Source: CAVWSM01 sp963798505
GTDB taxonomy: Bacteria > Actinomycetota > Actinomycetes > Jiangellales > Jiangellaceae
Length of the DNA stretch: 64,000 bases
Assembly (NCBI GenBank): GCA_963798505.1
Contig: CAWCTX010000011.1
Coordinates: 62,001-126,000 of the forward strand
Reading direction: 5' to 3'
Below the pieces are notes generated by a model, which was not told the origin of the DNA, searched no databases, and was given only the letters and a program-made list of their open reading frames with translations. The first letter of the stretch is position 1, and every line of letters starts with the position of its first letter. Both the position numbers and the translations under genes were made by a program. This document shows positions 35,760 through 45,789 of the stretch, piece after piece.

Positions 35760-35879
35760 GCGGCGGGAAACAGCGGCGACGCTCACGCGACGTTGCCGCC
35801 CGCGACGACGAGCAGTGCCGTTACGCGCGTCCCACCCATTGGACCACCGTGCTGAATGCGTCCCGCAGGCGCGGGTGGA

Positions 35880-37586
35880 TCAGGTCGAGCCCGCGCCTCC
35901 CGAGCCGTCGGGTGCTGCGCGGGAGGCCGCGACCGCGTCGTCGACCGTCCCCCGGAGGACCACGACCGGCTCCTCCTCTCCTGCTCGCCGGATGACGTCA
36001 CGCACCTGCCCGACGCCCCGCACAAGCAGGAGCCGGATGCCGTCACGCTCCAGGTCACGGGCGAGCTGGCTCAGCATCTGGGCTGCGGTGACGTCGACGG
36101 ATGGCATGGTCTCGCCGTCAAGGATGACGGCACGAGTGCCCGGCGTGCATGCGTGCCGAACGACATCCCGTACGTGATCGGCGTTGGCAAAGAACAAGCT
36201 GGACTCGACGCGCAGAACCACGATGTCGTCGTCCGGCGTCAGCCCTGGATGTCTGGCCACGTCGGCCCAGGCACCGCCCCCGTCACTGGTGCTGACGCGA
36301 ACGAGGCGAGCAACATGAGGCCGCGCCGTGCGTGCCAACAGCAGCACCAGGGAAGCGACGATCCCGATGATCAGCCCGGGCAGCGTGTCGAAGAGCAGAA
36401 CGCCCAGCAACGCGGCAAGGGCGGCGTAGAAGTCGGCTCGCGCGGTGACGGTCTGCAGACCGCCGAGCGGGCCGGACCAGACGCGATACAGCCGGCGGAG
36501 CGCCTCGATGTCGACGAGCTCGATGACCGCGGCGATGACGACTGCCGCCAGCGTTGCCTCGGGAAGGTTCTCGAACAGGCTCGTCAGGAAGAGCAAGGTG
36601 ACAAGGGTCAGCACGGCCACCGTCAGCCCGGACAACTGGGTTCGAGCGCCGGCGCTGCCGTTGACCGCCGTCTTGGACAGGCTGCCGTTGACGACCATGC
36701 CTGACGAAAGCCCGGCGCCGATGTTGGCGCCGCCAAGACCGATGAGCTCGCGGTTGGCGTCGATCTCGTAGCCGGCCCTCGCGGCGTACGTCTTCGCCGC
36801 CGCCAGTCCTTCGGCGAAGGCGATGAGCAACAGGCCGACTGCTGGGCCCACCAGCACGAGATAGTCGGTGAGGGGGGCATCAGGCACGCCCACTGACGGC
36901 AGCCCCGCCTCGATGTGCCCGACGATGGCGACACCCTCGTCGTCAAGGTCGAGCAGTGTCACCGCTGCGATGCCTAAGAGGACGGCCACGAGCGAGCCGG
37001 GCACCAACGGCAGCCAGCGACGGATGGACAGCACTACGGCGAGGCTGGCCAGGCCGACCACCAGCGTGCGCCACTCGATGTCACCGAGGTTCCGCACGAC
37101 GTGCCAGAGCTTCTCGAAGAAGTTGCCCTCGCCGCCCTCGATGCCCAGCAGCTTCGGCACCTGGCCGATGATGATTGTGAGCGCGAGGCCGACGATGAAG
37201 CCCTTCAGCACCGGCTCGGAGATGAACGACGCCACAAACCCGAGCCGCAGCAGCCCGGCGACCAGGGCAAGCAGGCCCGTCACCACAGCCAACGCTGCCG
37301 TCATGGTGACGTAGTCGTCCGAGCCCGCCGCGACGAACGTCCCGACGATTCCCGCCGACAGGGCCGCGCTCGCCGACATGGGCCCAACCACGAGATGCCG
37401 GGAACTGCCCAAGAGCGCATAGATGACGAGCGCTGGGACAGCCGCGTACAACCCCACCACCGGCGGCACGCCGGCGATCGTGGCGTAGGCCAGCGACTCC
37501 GGCACAAGCACGGCCCAGACCGTGAGGCCGGCAACCAGATCGGCGCGCAACCACGTCGATTGGTATCCGCGCAGAACGGTGGTCAT
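35880..37586 (-). CDS. SulP-family anion (sulfate) transporter with STAS domain, copy 1
   Basis: 568 residues. Sulfate-permease fold with about 11-14 helices: WLRADLVAGLTVWAVLVPES, SLAYATIAGVPPVVGLYAAV, FIVGLALTIIIGQVPKLLGI, RELIGLGGANIGAGLSSGMV and GSLSKTAVNGSAGARTQLSG, then a C-terminal STAS domain (VLRVESSLFFANADHVRDVV, AVILDGETMPSVDVTAAQML). ATG 37586 overlaps the stop of the second SulP gene (ATGA), indicating a coupled operon. Last gene of the YihY-SulP-SulP unit. SulP proteins move sulfate, bicarbonate or other anions; substrate inferred only. Confidence 0.92.
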   Translation of the reverse strand: MTTVLRGYQSTWLRADLVAGLTVWAVLVPESLAYATIAGVPPVVGLYAAVPALVIYALLGSSRHLVVGPMSASAALSAGIVGTFVAAGSDDYVTMTAALAVVTGLLALVAGLLRLGFVASFISEPVLKGFIVGLALTIIIGQVPKLLGIEGGEGNFFEKLWHVVRNLGDIEWRTLVVGLASLAVVLSIRRWLPLVPGSLVAVLLGIAAVTLLDLDDEGVAIVGHIEAGLPSVGVPDAPLTDYLVLVGPAVGLLLIAFAEGLAAAKTYAARAGYEIDANRELIGLGGANIGAGLSSGMVVNGSLSKTAVNGSAGARTQLSGLTVAVLTLVTLLFLTSLFENLPEATLAAVVIAAVIELVDIEALRRLYRVWSGPLGGLQTVTARADFYAALAALLGVLLFDTLPGLIIGIVASLVLLLARTARPHVARLVRVSTSDGGGAWADVARHPGLTPDDDIVVLRVESSLFFANADHVRDVVRHACTPGTRAVILDGETMPSVDVTAAQMLSQLARDLERDGIRLLLVRGVGQVRDVIRRAGEEEPVVVLRGTVDDAVAASRAAPDGSGGAGST

Positions 37587-39293
37587 CGCGCCCCCTCGCC
37601 ATGCTGGACCAGCCATGTCTGCGCGTCGGAAACTGCCGCACGGGTCGACTCGCCGATCTCCTCCGTGGCATCGAAGACGTGAACGCTGCCAGCCGTGTCG
37701 CGACCCCTAGTCCGCCGATATCGCTGAACCATGACGGGATCCACTCCGCTCAGATAGAGCCGACCGCCACGATCGGCCAGCCGGGACGAGTAGCCCGCGA
37801 CCACGGCGAAGAACGTCGCCCCGAGGGACGTTCGGCCGCGCAGTCGCAGGATCACAACGGGCTGGTGGCTCTCGCCCGGATCTGGTAGCCGCGCCTGCAG
37901 CGTGCGAGCTCCCGCGTAGAGCAGGCTTCCGTAGATGTTGAGGACGACGGGTTCGCCGCTCGGCAGCAGCACCGGGGCAGGGCGTTCGACCACGCGGCCG
38001 TCCTCGGTGGTGACGAGCTCGACGACCTTGAGGTCGAGGGCTTCCCGGTTGAGCTGCAAGAGCAGCGACACCACAACTCCGAGGCCGACGGCGACGGCCA
38101 CCGGCAGCAGCAGCGTTCCGACGAAGGTCGCGACGAGCGCAACTCGCGCGGCAGGACCGGTCCACCAGATTGCGCGCAGCTCGCCCACCCGTAGCGACCC
38201 GATGGCCGCAAAGATCAGCACAGCGGCCAAGGTCGGCATGACCACCCGGGAGACGAGCCCGGAGAAGGCCACCAGGATGAGCAGCATCCAGACGCCGGCG
38301 AAGATCGCGGCCCAGCGACTGCGGGCTCCCGCCGCGATGCTCAGGGCGGTCGCGCTGACGGATCCGCCGACGGGGATCCCCCGGAAGAGGCCGGACGCGA
38401 TGTTCCCCATCCCCTGACCGACGAAGTCGCCGTTGGTGCTCGATGGCCGACCATCCGGGTTGGGTGCGGACTCCGCAACTCCGGCGCCCTGCACCAGCAC
38501 GATCACCGCCACGGAAAGCGCCCCGGCTACCAGCGAAGGACTCAAGTCACCGAGTGACGGGAATGCCAGCGGCGGGAACCCCCGTGGGACGTCGCCGGCG
38601 TCGCCAACCGTGGCGACGTCGTCGGCCCCGGCGATGATGACTGCGAGCGTGGGCAACAACCACCGCGACGAGCGAGCCGAGCAGCGCAAACCGCGTGCGA
38701 TCCAGGAAGAACAGCAGGCCGAGCGCCGCCAGTCCCGCGAGCAGCGCGGCCACCATGATGCCGGAGGGGTGCGTGATGACGTACCACGCCTTGGTGAGCT
38801 GGATGCTTCCCTCGGTCGCCGAGCCGGTCAGGTCGGCCAGCTGACCGAGGATGATGTTGACCGCAACCCCTGTGAGGAAACCGAGCATCACCGACCGGGA
38901 GACGAAGCGCACGTACCTCCCCAGCCGGAGCACGCCGGCCAGCACCATGAACGCCCCGGCCAGGACGGTAAGCATGACCAGCGCGTCGGCACGCTCCTCT
39001 GTGGGCACACTCTCGAGAGCGGAGCCGGCCGCCAGCGCGGCGGCCGTGGTGGTTGTCACCACCATGAGCTTCGTGCTCGTCCCGAGGCCGCCCCCGATCG
39101 GACCCGCGAACGCCGCGTAGAGCCCGTAGGCCGGGTTAACCCCAACGAGCACCGCGGATGCCATGCCGTCCGGTACGGAGCTGATCGCCCCCGGCAGCCC
39201 GGCCAGCCCGTCGTTCTTGAGATCTTTCCGGTCCGGGCGGATGCCAACCGCCCAATCGCGCATGACGCTCGGCACTTGCCGTGCGTCGATCAC
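37583..39293 (-). CDS. SulP-family transporter, copy 2 (frameshifted near 38656)
   Basis: About 569 residues after correction. N-terminal half: NDGLAGLPGAISSVPDGMAS, VLVGVNPAYGLYAAFAGPIG; C-terminal half: STNGDFVGQGMGNIASGLFR, GIPVGGSVSATALSIAAGAR, then a STAS-like end with VVILRLRGRTSLGATFFAVV. The frame breaks between LVAVVV and PTLAVIIAGADD; removing one G (GTTGTTGCCCACG) restores it. The STAS domain is diverged from copy 1. The GTG start at 39293 overlaps the YihY stop (GTGA) and the stop overlaps the copy 1 start. Confidence 0.87.
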
Positions 39294-40180
39294 TGCTGCG
39301 CCCACGCGGGCGTTGCCGGCTCTCCGGCTCGCAGCCAGCGGCCCAGCCAGCCTTCGTCCGTATAGAGCACCCGGCCCAGCACGGTGGTGAGAACGATGGC
39401 GAAGCCGATGACGAAAAGCCACGAGATGTATGTGAACGCGACGCCGAGACTTCCGAACTGGCGCGCTGCAACACTCATAGCTCGCGGCAGGTAGATTTCG
39501 CCTGCTGAAGAGAGCAGCGCACCGGCGACGCCCATCAGGACCGCACCCGGTGCGAGGCTGCGCCACGACAGCCGACCGGCGAGCAGCAGCCAGGGCGCCC
39601 AGAGCCACACCCCGGTCCACACGATGAAGGCGATCGACGCCTCACCGAGGCCGTCGTAGGGCCTCACGTCAATCGCCCGCCGAACCGCGTACAGGGCATA
39701 GGTCACCATCGCGAGGGCGATGATCACGGCAAGCCATCGCCAGGCGATCGAGACTCCCTTGGGCCGTTCGACCTCCCACGCCCTGGCATAGCTGCGCGAG
39801 ACCGCGCGCGAGAATGCCGTTGCCGAGATGAGAATCACCAAGAACCCGACGATGCCGAAGCCGCTGCTCACGGTCGCGTCTTCCAGCGGCAGCGATCCGA
39901 CCAGCGCTTCCCGAGCGGTGTCATCAAGCTGGAGTGAGTCAGCGAGCGACGACCCGATGGAGCCGTCACGCAACGGGTTGAGCGTTGCCAGCACGATCAT
40001 CACCGGCAAGACGCAGGTGAAGGCCTGCGCCGCAAGCGTCATAGCTCGGTCGAAGATCTCCACGTCGGCCATTCCCCGCGCGGTCCGCGCGACCGTCCGG
40101 ATGGGGAACGGCGCAGTACCGCTTGCCGTGCCGCGCATCGCCGCCAACAAACCGGTGCCCACTGCGCGATTGTCGGCCAT
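39290..40180 (-). CDS. YihY/BrkB family membrane protein
   Basis: 296 residues with about six membrane helices: TLAAQAFTCVLPVMIVLATL, FGIVGFLVILISATAFSRAV, WLAVIIALAMVTYALYAVRR, AFIVWTGVWLWAPWLLLAGR, LAPGAVLMGVAGALLSSAGE and FTYISWLFVIGFAIVLTTVL. Family formerly mislabelled RNase BN; function unclear, often envelope related. ATG 40180 has GGGG 9 bp upstream and gives MADNRAVG; a longer frame upstream is a shadow. First gene of a coupled operon with two SulP genes. Confidence 0.85.
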   Translation of the reverse strand: MADNRAVGTGLLAAMRGTASGTAPFPIRTVARTARGMADVEIFDRAMTLAAQAFTCVLPVMIVLATLNPLRDGSIGSSLADSLQLDDTAREALVGSLPLEDATVSSGFGIVGFLVILISATAFSRAVSRSYARAWEVERPKGVSIAWRWLAVIIALAMVTYALYAVRRAIDVRPYDGLGEASIAFIVWTGVWLWAPWLLLAGRLSWRSLAPGAVLMGVAGALLSSAGEIYLPRAMSVAARQFGSLGVAFTYISWLFVIGFAIVLTTVLGRVLYTDEGWLGRWLRAGEPATPAWAQQ

Positions 40181-40265
40181 GGAGTGATCCCCTGCGAGTG
40201 CGGAACGCGTGAGCCTGGTCGAACATCGTGGCAGGTCGACGCCGGTCTGCATCGGAGGTCACGCC

Positions 40266-40689
40266 GTGGGTGCGGTGATCGGAGACCTGCTGCCCATGGC
40301 CGTAGGCGTGGCGATCAGCCCGATCCCGATCATCGCCGTCATCCTGATGCTGCTGTCGCCTCGGGCGGGTGGCACGAGCGTGGGGTTCCTCGTCGGCTGG
40401 GTCGTGGGCATCGTCGTTGTCACGACCGTCGTGCTGCTGCTGTCCGACTCGCTGCACGAGGGCGGCGAGCCTCCGGCGTGGGCGTCGTGGCTCAAGATCG
40501 CGCTCGGCGCGCTGTGCCTCCTGCTCGCGCTGGGCCAGTGGCGCAAACGGCCGGCCGCCGGTACCGAGCCGGAGTTGCCGACGTGGATGTCGGCCATCGA
40601 CAGCTTCACCTTCGGCAAGGCCGCCGGCGTGGGCTTCCTGCTCTCCGCCGTCAATCGTCGGCAAGGGCATCGCCGGCCTCACGGCCTGA
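40266..40689 (+). pseudogene. GAP/Sap-family membrane protein with internal deletion
   Basis: GTG 40266 with GGAGG 8 bp upstream starts VGAVIGDLLPMAVGVAISPI, a typical GAP-family (lipid-addressing Sap-type) N-terminus. Three helices follow to GFLLSAVN, where the family normally continues PKN. From about 40650 the +1 frame reads IVGKGIAGLTA and stop, which matches the family C-terminus. About 130 codons of the usual ~220 remain. This is best read as an out-of-frame internal deletion of some 70-80 codons; the original frame otherwise runs antisense through the sulP gene to 40877. Confidence 0.7.
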
Positions 40690-42309
40690 ACGGCGCTGGA
40701 AGGTCGACACCGCATCGGCAACCGACCGATAGACCTTCCCGCCGTCGACCCAGGCCCGCCACGCCGCGGCACGCTCCGCCTTCTCGAGCGCGTGGACCGG
40801 GATGGCCGCGACCCACAATTCTCGGCCTTGGCGCGCCAGCTGCTGGTCCGTCTCCGCGAAGACGTCCATCACGGTGACCGACGTGTCAGCGGTGCCGCCG
40901 ACGTCGAGAAGGACCACGCCGGGCTTCGCCACGTCGACGCGCGCCAGAATCTCCGCTTGGACGCCGCGAACGTTCATCGTGTAGAGCCCACCCTCGATCC
41001 GCAGGACGAGCAGACCGGGGATCGCCACGTCGGCGGGCCGGGCGGGTTCGAGCTCGCCGCCGCCCGGCGGCTGCCGCAGCTCCACGACCAGAGGGTGGTT
41101 CAGCCGGCGCAGGACGAGATAGAACGTCAGGAGCACGCCGACCAGCACGCCGACCAGCAGGTTGGTCGCCAGCGCGAACACCCCGGTGATGACGGCGACG
41201 ACGAGTTCGACCGGGTCAATGCGCCTCAGCCGCGCCAGCTCGGCAACGTTGATCAGGCCGAGCACGGCGACGACCACGACCGCGCCGAGGGTGGCTTCGG
41301 GCAGGTCGCTCAGCAGCGGTGCCAGCAGCAGCGCCACTGCCAATGCCCAGGCGACGGTCACGAGCTCGCTGAGCTGCGTCTGCGCACCCGCGCCCGTGTT
41401 GACCTGCGTCTGCGAGAACCCGCCGGCGGGCGGCACGGTCTGGAAGAACGCACCCGCGAGAGTGGCCGCGCCCACGGCGACGTACTCCTGGTTGTTGTCC
41501 AGCGGCGGGTCGTCCGGACGGCGGGCGATGCGTGCGGCCGTGACACTCTCGAAATAGGACATGAGCGCAATGGCGAGCGCGTACGGCAGCAGCGCGTCGA
41601 CCTGCTCGAGTGGCGGCAACGCAGGGACCGGCAGCCCCGTCGGCACCTCGGGGATCAGCGCAACGCCGTGCTCGTCGAGCCCGAACCAGGCAACAAGCAC
41701 GATCGCACCAGCAAGTGCGACCAGCGGGCCTGGCACCCGAGGCGCAACGCGTTTGAGGACGACGAGTCCGGCAATGGTCCCGAAGGAAAGAGCGGCCGTG
41801 ACCGCGCTGGCGTCCCCGAGTTTGGCGAAGGCGTTGCCGACATCGTCGAAGAAGCCGTCGTCGGCCGCGCTGATGCCCAGCAGCCTGGGCAGCTGGTCGG
41901 CGATGATCGTGAGCCCGACCGCGATCTTCAGCCCGGTGATGATCGCTTCCGAGATGGCCTCGAGCATCCAGCCCAGACGCAGGAGCCGAAAAACGAAGAG
42001 TGCCAGCCCCACGAGCAAGGTCAACGTGGCGGCGGTGTCGACGGCCTCGGCCCCTGAGACACCGACGTCGCTGAGTGCCAATGCGGTGAGTGCCACGATC
42101 GTGGACGTCGTCGAGAAGCTCAGCCGGCGCGACCCGCCCAGGAAGGCATAGACCGCCATCGGCACGATGCAGGTGTAGAGCCCGATCTGCACTGGCAGGC
42201 TGGCCACGGTGACGTAGCCCATGGCCTGTGGGATGACTACGGCCGCTGCTGTTGTGCCAGCGATGATGTCAGCGCGGAGGCTCGACTTCGTGAAGCGGGG
42301 CTCACCCAT
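40651..42309 (-). CDS. SulP-family anion transporter with STAS domain, copy 3
   Basis: 552 residues, complete and in frame. TKSSLRADIIAGTTAAAVVI, PQAMGYVTVASLPVQIGLYT, LEAISEAIITGLKIAVGLTI, DDPPLDNNQEYVAVGAATLA, FQTVPPAGGFSQTQVNTGAG mark the permease, and a STAS domain ends the protein (VLRIEGGLYTMNVRGVQAEI, VVLLDVGGTADTSVTVMDVF). It is distinct in sequence from copies 1 and 2. ATG 42309 overlaps the HAD gene stop by 8 bp. It is the last gene of the arylsulfatase-HAD-SulP unit and its end overlaps the broken GAP gene. Confidence 0.92.
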   Translation of the reverse strand: MGEPRFTKSSLRADIIAGTTAAAVVIPQAMGYVTVASLPVQIGLYTCIVPMAVYAFLGGSRRLSFSTTSTIVALTALALSDVGVSGAEAVDTAATLTLLVGLALFVFRLLRLGWMLEAISEAIITGLKIAVGLTIIADQLPRLLGISAADDGFFDDVGNAFAKLGDASAVTAALSFGTIAGLVVLKRVAPRVPGPLVALAGAIVLVAWFGLDEHGVALIPEVPTGLPVPALPPLEQVDALLPYALAIALMSYFESVTAARIARRPDDPPLDNNQEYVAVGAATLAGAFFQTVPPAGGFSQTQVNTGAGAQTQLSELVTVAWALAVALLLAPLLSDLPEATLGAVVVVAVLGLINVAELARLRRIDPVELVVAVITGVFALATNLLVGVLVGVLLTFYLVLRRLNHPLVVELRQPPGGGELEPARPADVAIPGLLVLRIEGGLYTMNVRGVQAEILARVDVAKPGVVLLDVGGTADTSVTVMDVFAETDQQLARQGRELWVAAIPVHALEKAERAAAWRAWVDGGKVYRSVADAVSTFQRRSGREAGDALADD

Positions 42310-43228
42310 CCGGGAAGACCGTGGCCCAGTCGTCCTTCATGCTGACCACCGTCCACCCACGTACGGCTGCCCGCTCGAGGGCCTCTTCGGCCCCGGCGGT
42401 GTAATCAAACTCGCGGGCGGCGTCGTCGTGGCGGACGAGGAGCCGCAATGATTCGCGGTCGGCGTGCTTGGCGAACCGCAGCATGTGGATGTCGCCATTC
42501 GAGTTGCCGCCCGCGACCAGCGGCCGACGGCCAATGCGGCTCCAGATCCGCACAGGCTTCTCCGGCCCGTCGTCGAAGAACTCGATCTTCGACTTGTAGA
42601 GCAGGTCCGTGCCCGCGTCCTCAACCCTGACCTCGAGACCGAGCGAGCTGCCGATGACCCGCTCCGGCGGGATCCCGTACAGCTCGCCGGCGAACGGGCG
42701 CATGAAGTCGCGGTCCCCGCCGGACGCGATGTAGGTCGTGAACCCGTTGGCCTCGAGGTAGCGGAGCAGCTCGACCATCGGGACGAACCCGCAGGTGAGA
42801 TACGGGCGGCGCAGCACCGGGTCCTCGGCTGTCTCGAACCACTCGAGTACCTCGGCGCTGTAGGCCTCGACCGACATGCCTTCGAATGCCCGCTCAACGG
42901 CAGCCTGGAGAAGGCCCAGATCGCCGTCATCACCGTTGTAGTGCTTGACCATTGCCTCGCCGAGCCAGTGGTAGTCGCGCTCGACCGCCGACTTGAAGGG
43001 CTGAACTTGCGCAAGGCTGGGATCGACAGTGGCCAGCTCGGCCATCCTGAACAGTGTGAAGTCGAGCTGGATCGGGATCGGCTTCTCGCTCCACAGCGTG
43101 CCGTCGTTGTCAAAGGTCGCGATGCGCTCCTCCGGCGGCACGTCGCGCGTCGCAGCTTCGACGAAGCTGGTGATCGCCTGACGGGTCGCCGTGTCATTCC
43201 ACGAGCTGAGCTCGGCCGTGCCGGCCAT
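42302..43228 (-). CDS. HAD-superfamily phosphatase-like hydrolase
   Basis: 308 residues. Motif I is ERIATFDNDGTLWSEKPIPI (DxDGT), motif II TTYIASGGDRDFMRPF, and motif III-IV RRPLVAGGNSNGDIHMLRFA, where GNSNGD replaces the usual GDSxxD. The layout is like phosphoserine-phosphatase-type HAD proteins. Such DNDGTLW proteins often accompany sulfatase or transporter genes in actinobacteria as I recall. GGGAGG lies 4 bp before ATG 43228, and the gene follows the arylsulfatase stop by 13 bp and overlaps the SulP start, so the three are co-transcribed. The substrate is unknown. Confidence 0.88.
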   Translation of the reverse strand: MAGTAELSSWNDTATRQAITSFVEAATRDVPPEERIATFDNDGTLWSEKPIPIQLDFTLFRMAELATVDPSLAQVQPFKSAVERDYHWLGEAMVKHYNGDDGDLGLLQAAVERAFEGMSVEAYSAEVLEWFETAEDPVLRRPYLTCGFVPMVELLRYLEANGFTTYIASGGDRDFMRPFAGELYGIPPERVIGSSLGLEVRVEDAGTDLLYKSKIEFFDDGPEKPVRIWSRIGRRPLVAGGNSNGDIHMLRFAKHADRESLRLLVRHDDAAREFDYTAGAEEALERAAVRGWTVVSMKDDWATVFPDG

Positions 43229-43241
43229 GGCACCTCCCGCT

Positions 43242-45565
43242 CTAGTCGCGTGCCAGTGCCGCCTGCATCTCCTGCTCGACGTCGACGTACTTGTCGTCGG
43301 CGACGTCGATGACGCCCTTGACGATCCGGCCTCCGCTGAACTCGAACTTGGGCTGGTACTCCGAGCTGACCGCGTCACCACCGTCATAGCCAATGCACAG
43401 CCCCTCACCGCAGAGCGAGTAGCGCGAGGCGATGGTGCGGATCTCCGCCGCCTCGGCGACATCTGGTCGTCGACGTGCAGTTCAGGGGTCCGTACGGCTC
43501 GTGATGCTCGCCCATCCGCTCCTTGGTGAACTCCACGCCCACAATGTGCGTCCCGTCGGTCGGTGCGTCGGCGACGACCTTCTGCTCGGGCGGGATGCCG
43601 AGGAAGTTGTAGACGTAGGTGAGCTTGCCGTCCTTGACGAACAATGAGTGGCCGCCGAAGCGCGAGCCATGCGCGAAGATCACACCTTGGCTCTCCTCGG
43701 TGAACTCGACCTCCGCGAGGATCTTGAAGGAGACGTTGATGGTGTTGGCCGCCGACGCCTCGGGGACCGCACTCGTGCCGGGGTAGTAGGTGTACTGCCC
43801 GCTCGCCGGCACGGCGACTTCGTACTCCAGGTCGCGGAATTCGATGATCGACAGGTCGTTGAGCGGCAGGACGTCGTACTGCTTCGCCTCCTCCAGCCAC
43901 AGTGCCTTGAGCCCCTCGAGCTTGTCGGGGAACTGCTCGGCCAGGTCGTGCGCCTCGGCGCGGTCCTCGTCGGTGTGGAAGAGCTGCCAGCGATCCTGGT
44001 CGAACTTGCCGAGCCCGAGCGGGACCGGGCCATGCTCGGTCACCGCTTTCCAGCCCAGATGCCAGATGGCGCGCGTGCCGAGCATCTCGTAGTACTGCTT
44101 CTCCTTCTGCGTCGGCGCGTCGGCGGCGTCGAACGAGTAGCGCATCGACACACCTGGCAGTGGAGTCTGCTCGTGGCCATCGACCACCTCGGGCATCTCC
44201 ACGCCACAGCAGTCGAGGATCGTCGGGACGATGTCGGTGCAGTGGTGGTACTGGTTGCGCACCTCGCCGCGCGCCTGCATGCCCGTCGGCCACGAGATGA
44301 CGAGTGGGTCGCAGACGCCGCCCTGGAAGGAGTAGCGCTTGAACATCCGGTACGGCGTGGAGAACCCAACGGCCCAGCCAGTCGGGTAGTGGTTGTAGCC
44401 GTCCGGACCTCCCAGCTTGTCGAGGAGGGGGAGGTTGTCCTCGATCGTGTCGGGCCAGGCGTTGAAGAACTTGTTCTCGTTGACCGAGCCGTTGGGGCTG
44501 CCCTCGCCCGAAGCGCCGTTGTCGGCGCAGTAGAGGATCAGCGTGTTGTCGAGCTGGCCAGACTCATCCAGGTAGTCGATGATGCGCCCGATCTGCGCAT
44601 CGGTGTACTCCGAGAAGGCCGCGTAGACCTCCGCCATGCGGGAGAACAGGCGCTTCTCCTCGTCGTTCAGCGTGTCCCAAGGCCGGACTCGAGTCACCCT
44701 CGCTGAAGGTGCCCGGGGTCATCGGGTTGATGGGGGTGAGCTCAGTCCCCTCCGGCAGGATCCCGCGCTCGACCATCCGCGGGAGCACCCACTCGCGGTA
44801 GGCCTCGTAGCCGTCGTCGAACTTGCCCTTGAACTTGTCAATGTAGTCCTGCGGCGCGTGGTGTGGCGCGTGATTGGCGCCGGGGCAGAACCACAAGTAC
44901 CAGGGCTTGTCCGGCTCAGACTGCTTCGAGTCGCGGATGAACTCGAGCGCCTTGTCGGCGAGGTCCTTGGAGAGGTGGTAGCCGTCCTCGGGGCCGTAGG
45001 GCTGCTCCGCGTAGTGGTTGTCCTCGGCAAGGTCGGGATACCACTGGTTGGTCTCACCGCCGAGGAAGCCGTAGAACCGGTCATAGCCGAGGCCGAGCGG
45101 CCAGTCCTTCTTGGACGAGCCCATGGTCCACGCATCCACCGGGGTGTTGTGGTTCTTCCCGACCCAGAACGTGCTCCAGCCCGCGTCGCGCAGGACCGTC
45201 GCCATCGTCGCGTTCGCGCGGGGGATGTGGGAGTTGTAGCCGGGGAATCCCACTGCGGTCTCCGAGATCGAGGCGAATCCGTTCTGGTGGTGGTTACGCC
45301 CGGTGAGGAAGACCGAACGGGTCGGTGAGCAGAGCGCCGTTGTGTGCCATTGCGAGTACGTGAGCCCGTTGGCGGCCAGCCTGTCCATAGTCGGCATATT
45401 GATCCTGCCGCCGTACGGCGACCAGGCGGCGCAACCGGTGTCGTCGTACAGGACCACGAGCACGTTGGGCGCACCCTCCGGCGCCTTGTCGGGGAGGAAT
45501 GCCTCCCAGTCCGGGGTCGAGTCGCGAATGTCGAGGTTGATGACGCCTTGGAACTCCCGTGCCAC
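43242..45565 (-). CDS. Type I arylsulfatase (three indels: near 44688, 43480 and 43463)
   Basis: About 774 residues after correction, matching the long actinobacterial arylsulfatases. NVLVVLYDDTGCAAWSPYGG holds metal ligands; TTALCSPTRSVFLTGRNHHQ contains CSPTR, the cysteine converted to formylglycine. Further motifs: WSTFWVGKNHNTP, YLWFCPGANHAPHHAPQDY and ILYCADNGASGEGSPNG. The frame shifts by +1 after TFSEGDS (one extra A) and by -1 twice around GPLKLHVDDQ/VAEAAEIRTI; corrected, the C-terminus reads SLCGEGLCIGYDGGDAVSSE. AGGAGG precedes GTG 45565. No signal peptide is seen, so the enzyme is probably cytoplasmic. Releases sulfate from organic sulfate esters. Confidence 0.9.
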
Positions 45566-45639
45566 GATGATCCTCCTCGGCGGACGGTCACTGCCTCGGA
45601 CGCTAGTGACTGCCGCCCGGGGCCTGCACTCCGGCGACA

Positions 45640-45659
45640 GGTTGTGCGCGGGCACAACC
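45640..45659. promoter_or_regulatory. Palindromic operator between arylsulfatase and livF
   Basis: GGTTGTGC-GCGG-GCACAACC is a perfect 8-bp inverted repeat with a 4-base centre, in the 224-bp divergent promoter region, 75 bp from the arylsulfatase start and 131 bp from livF. Its inner core TTGTGC-N4-GCACAA recurs at 56247-56262 beside the PucR-type gene. Confidence 0.65.
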
Positions 45660-45789
45660 GATGCGAGGTGAAGACGATGCGGATACACATCGACGGAGAC
45701 GCCTCGCGTCTCACAGGATTAACCCCCTCGAAACCCGCTGGGCTGAGCCGGTGTCGCCGAAGCCGCATCATCGAGAGGTAGGTGTCACC

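Noticed and set aside
40651..40877. Continuation of the GAP-family frame to 40877 as a longer protein
   Set aside because: That part is antisense to the SulP gene, and the true family C-terminus occurs in another frame ending at 40689.
35880..45565. Sulfate cluster as a recently acquired mobile island
   Set aside because: No integrase, transposase, flanking tRNA or repeats seen, and base composition looks like the rest of the window.
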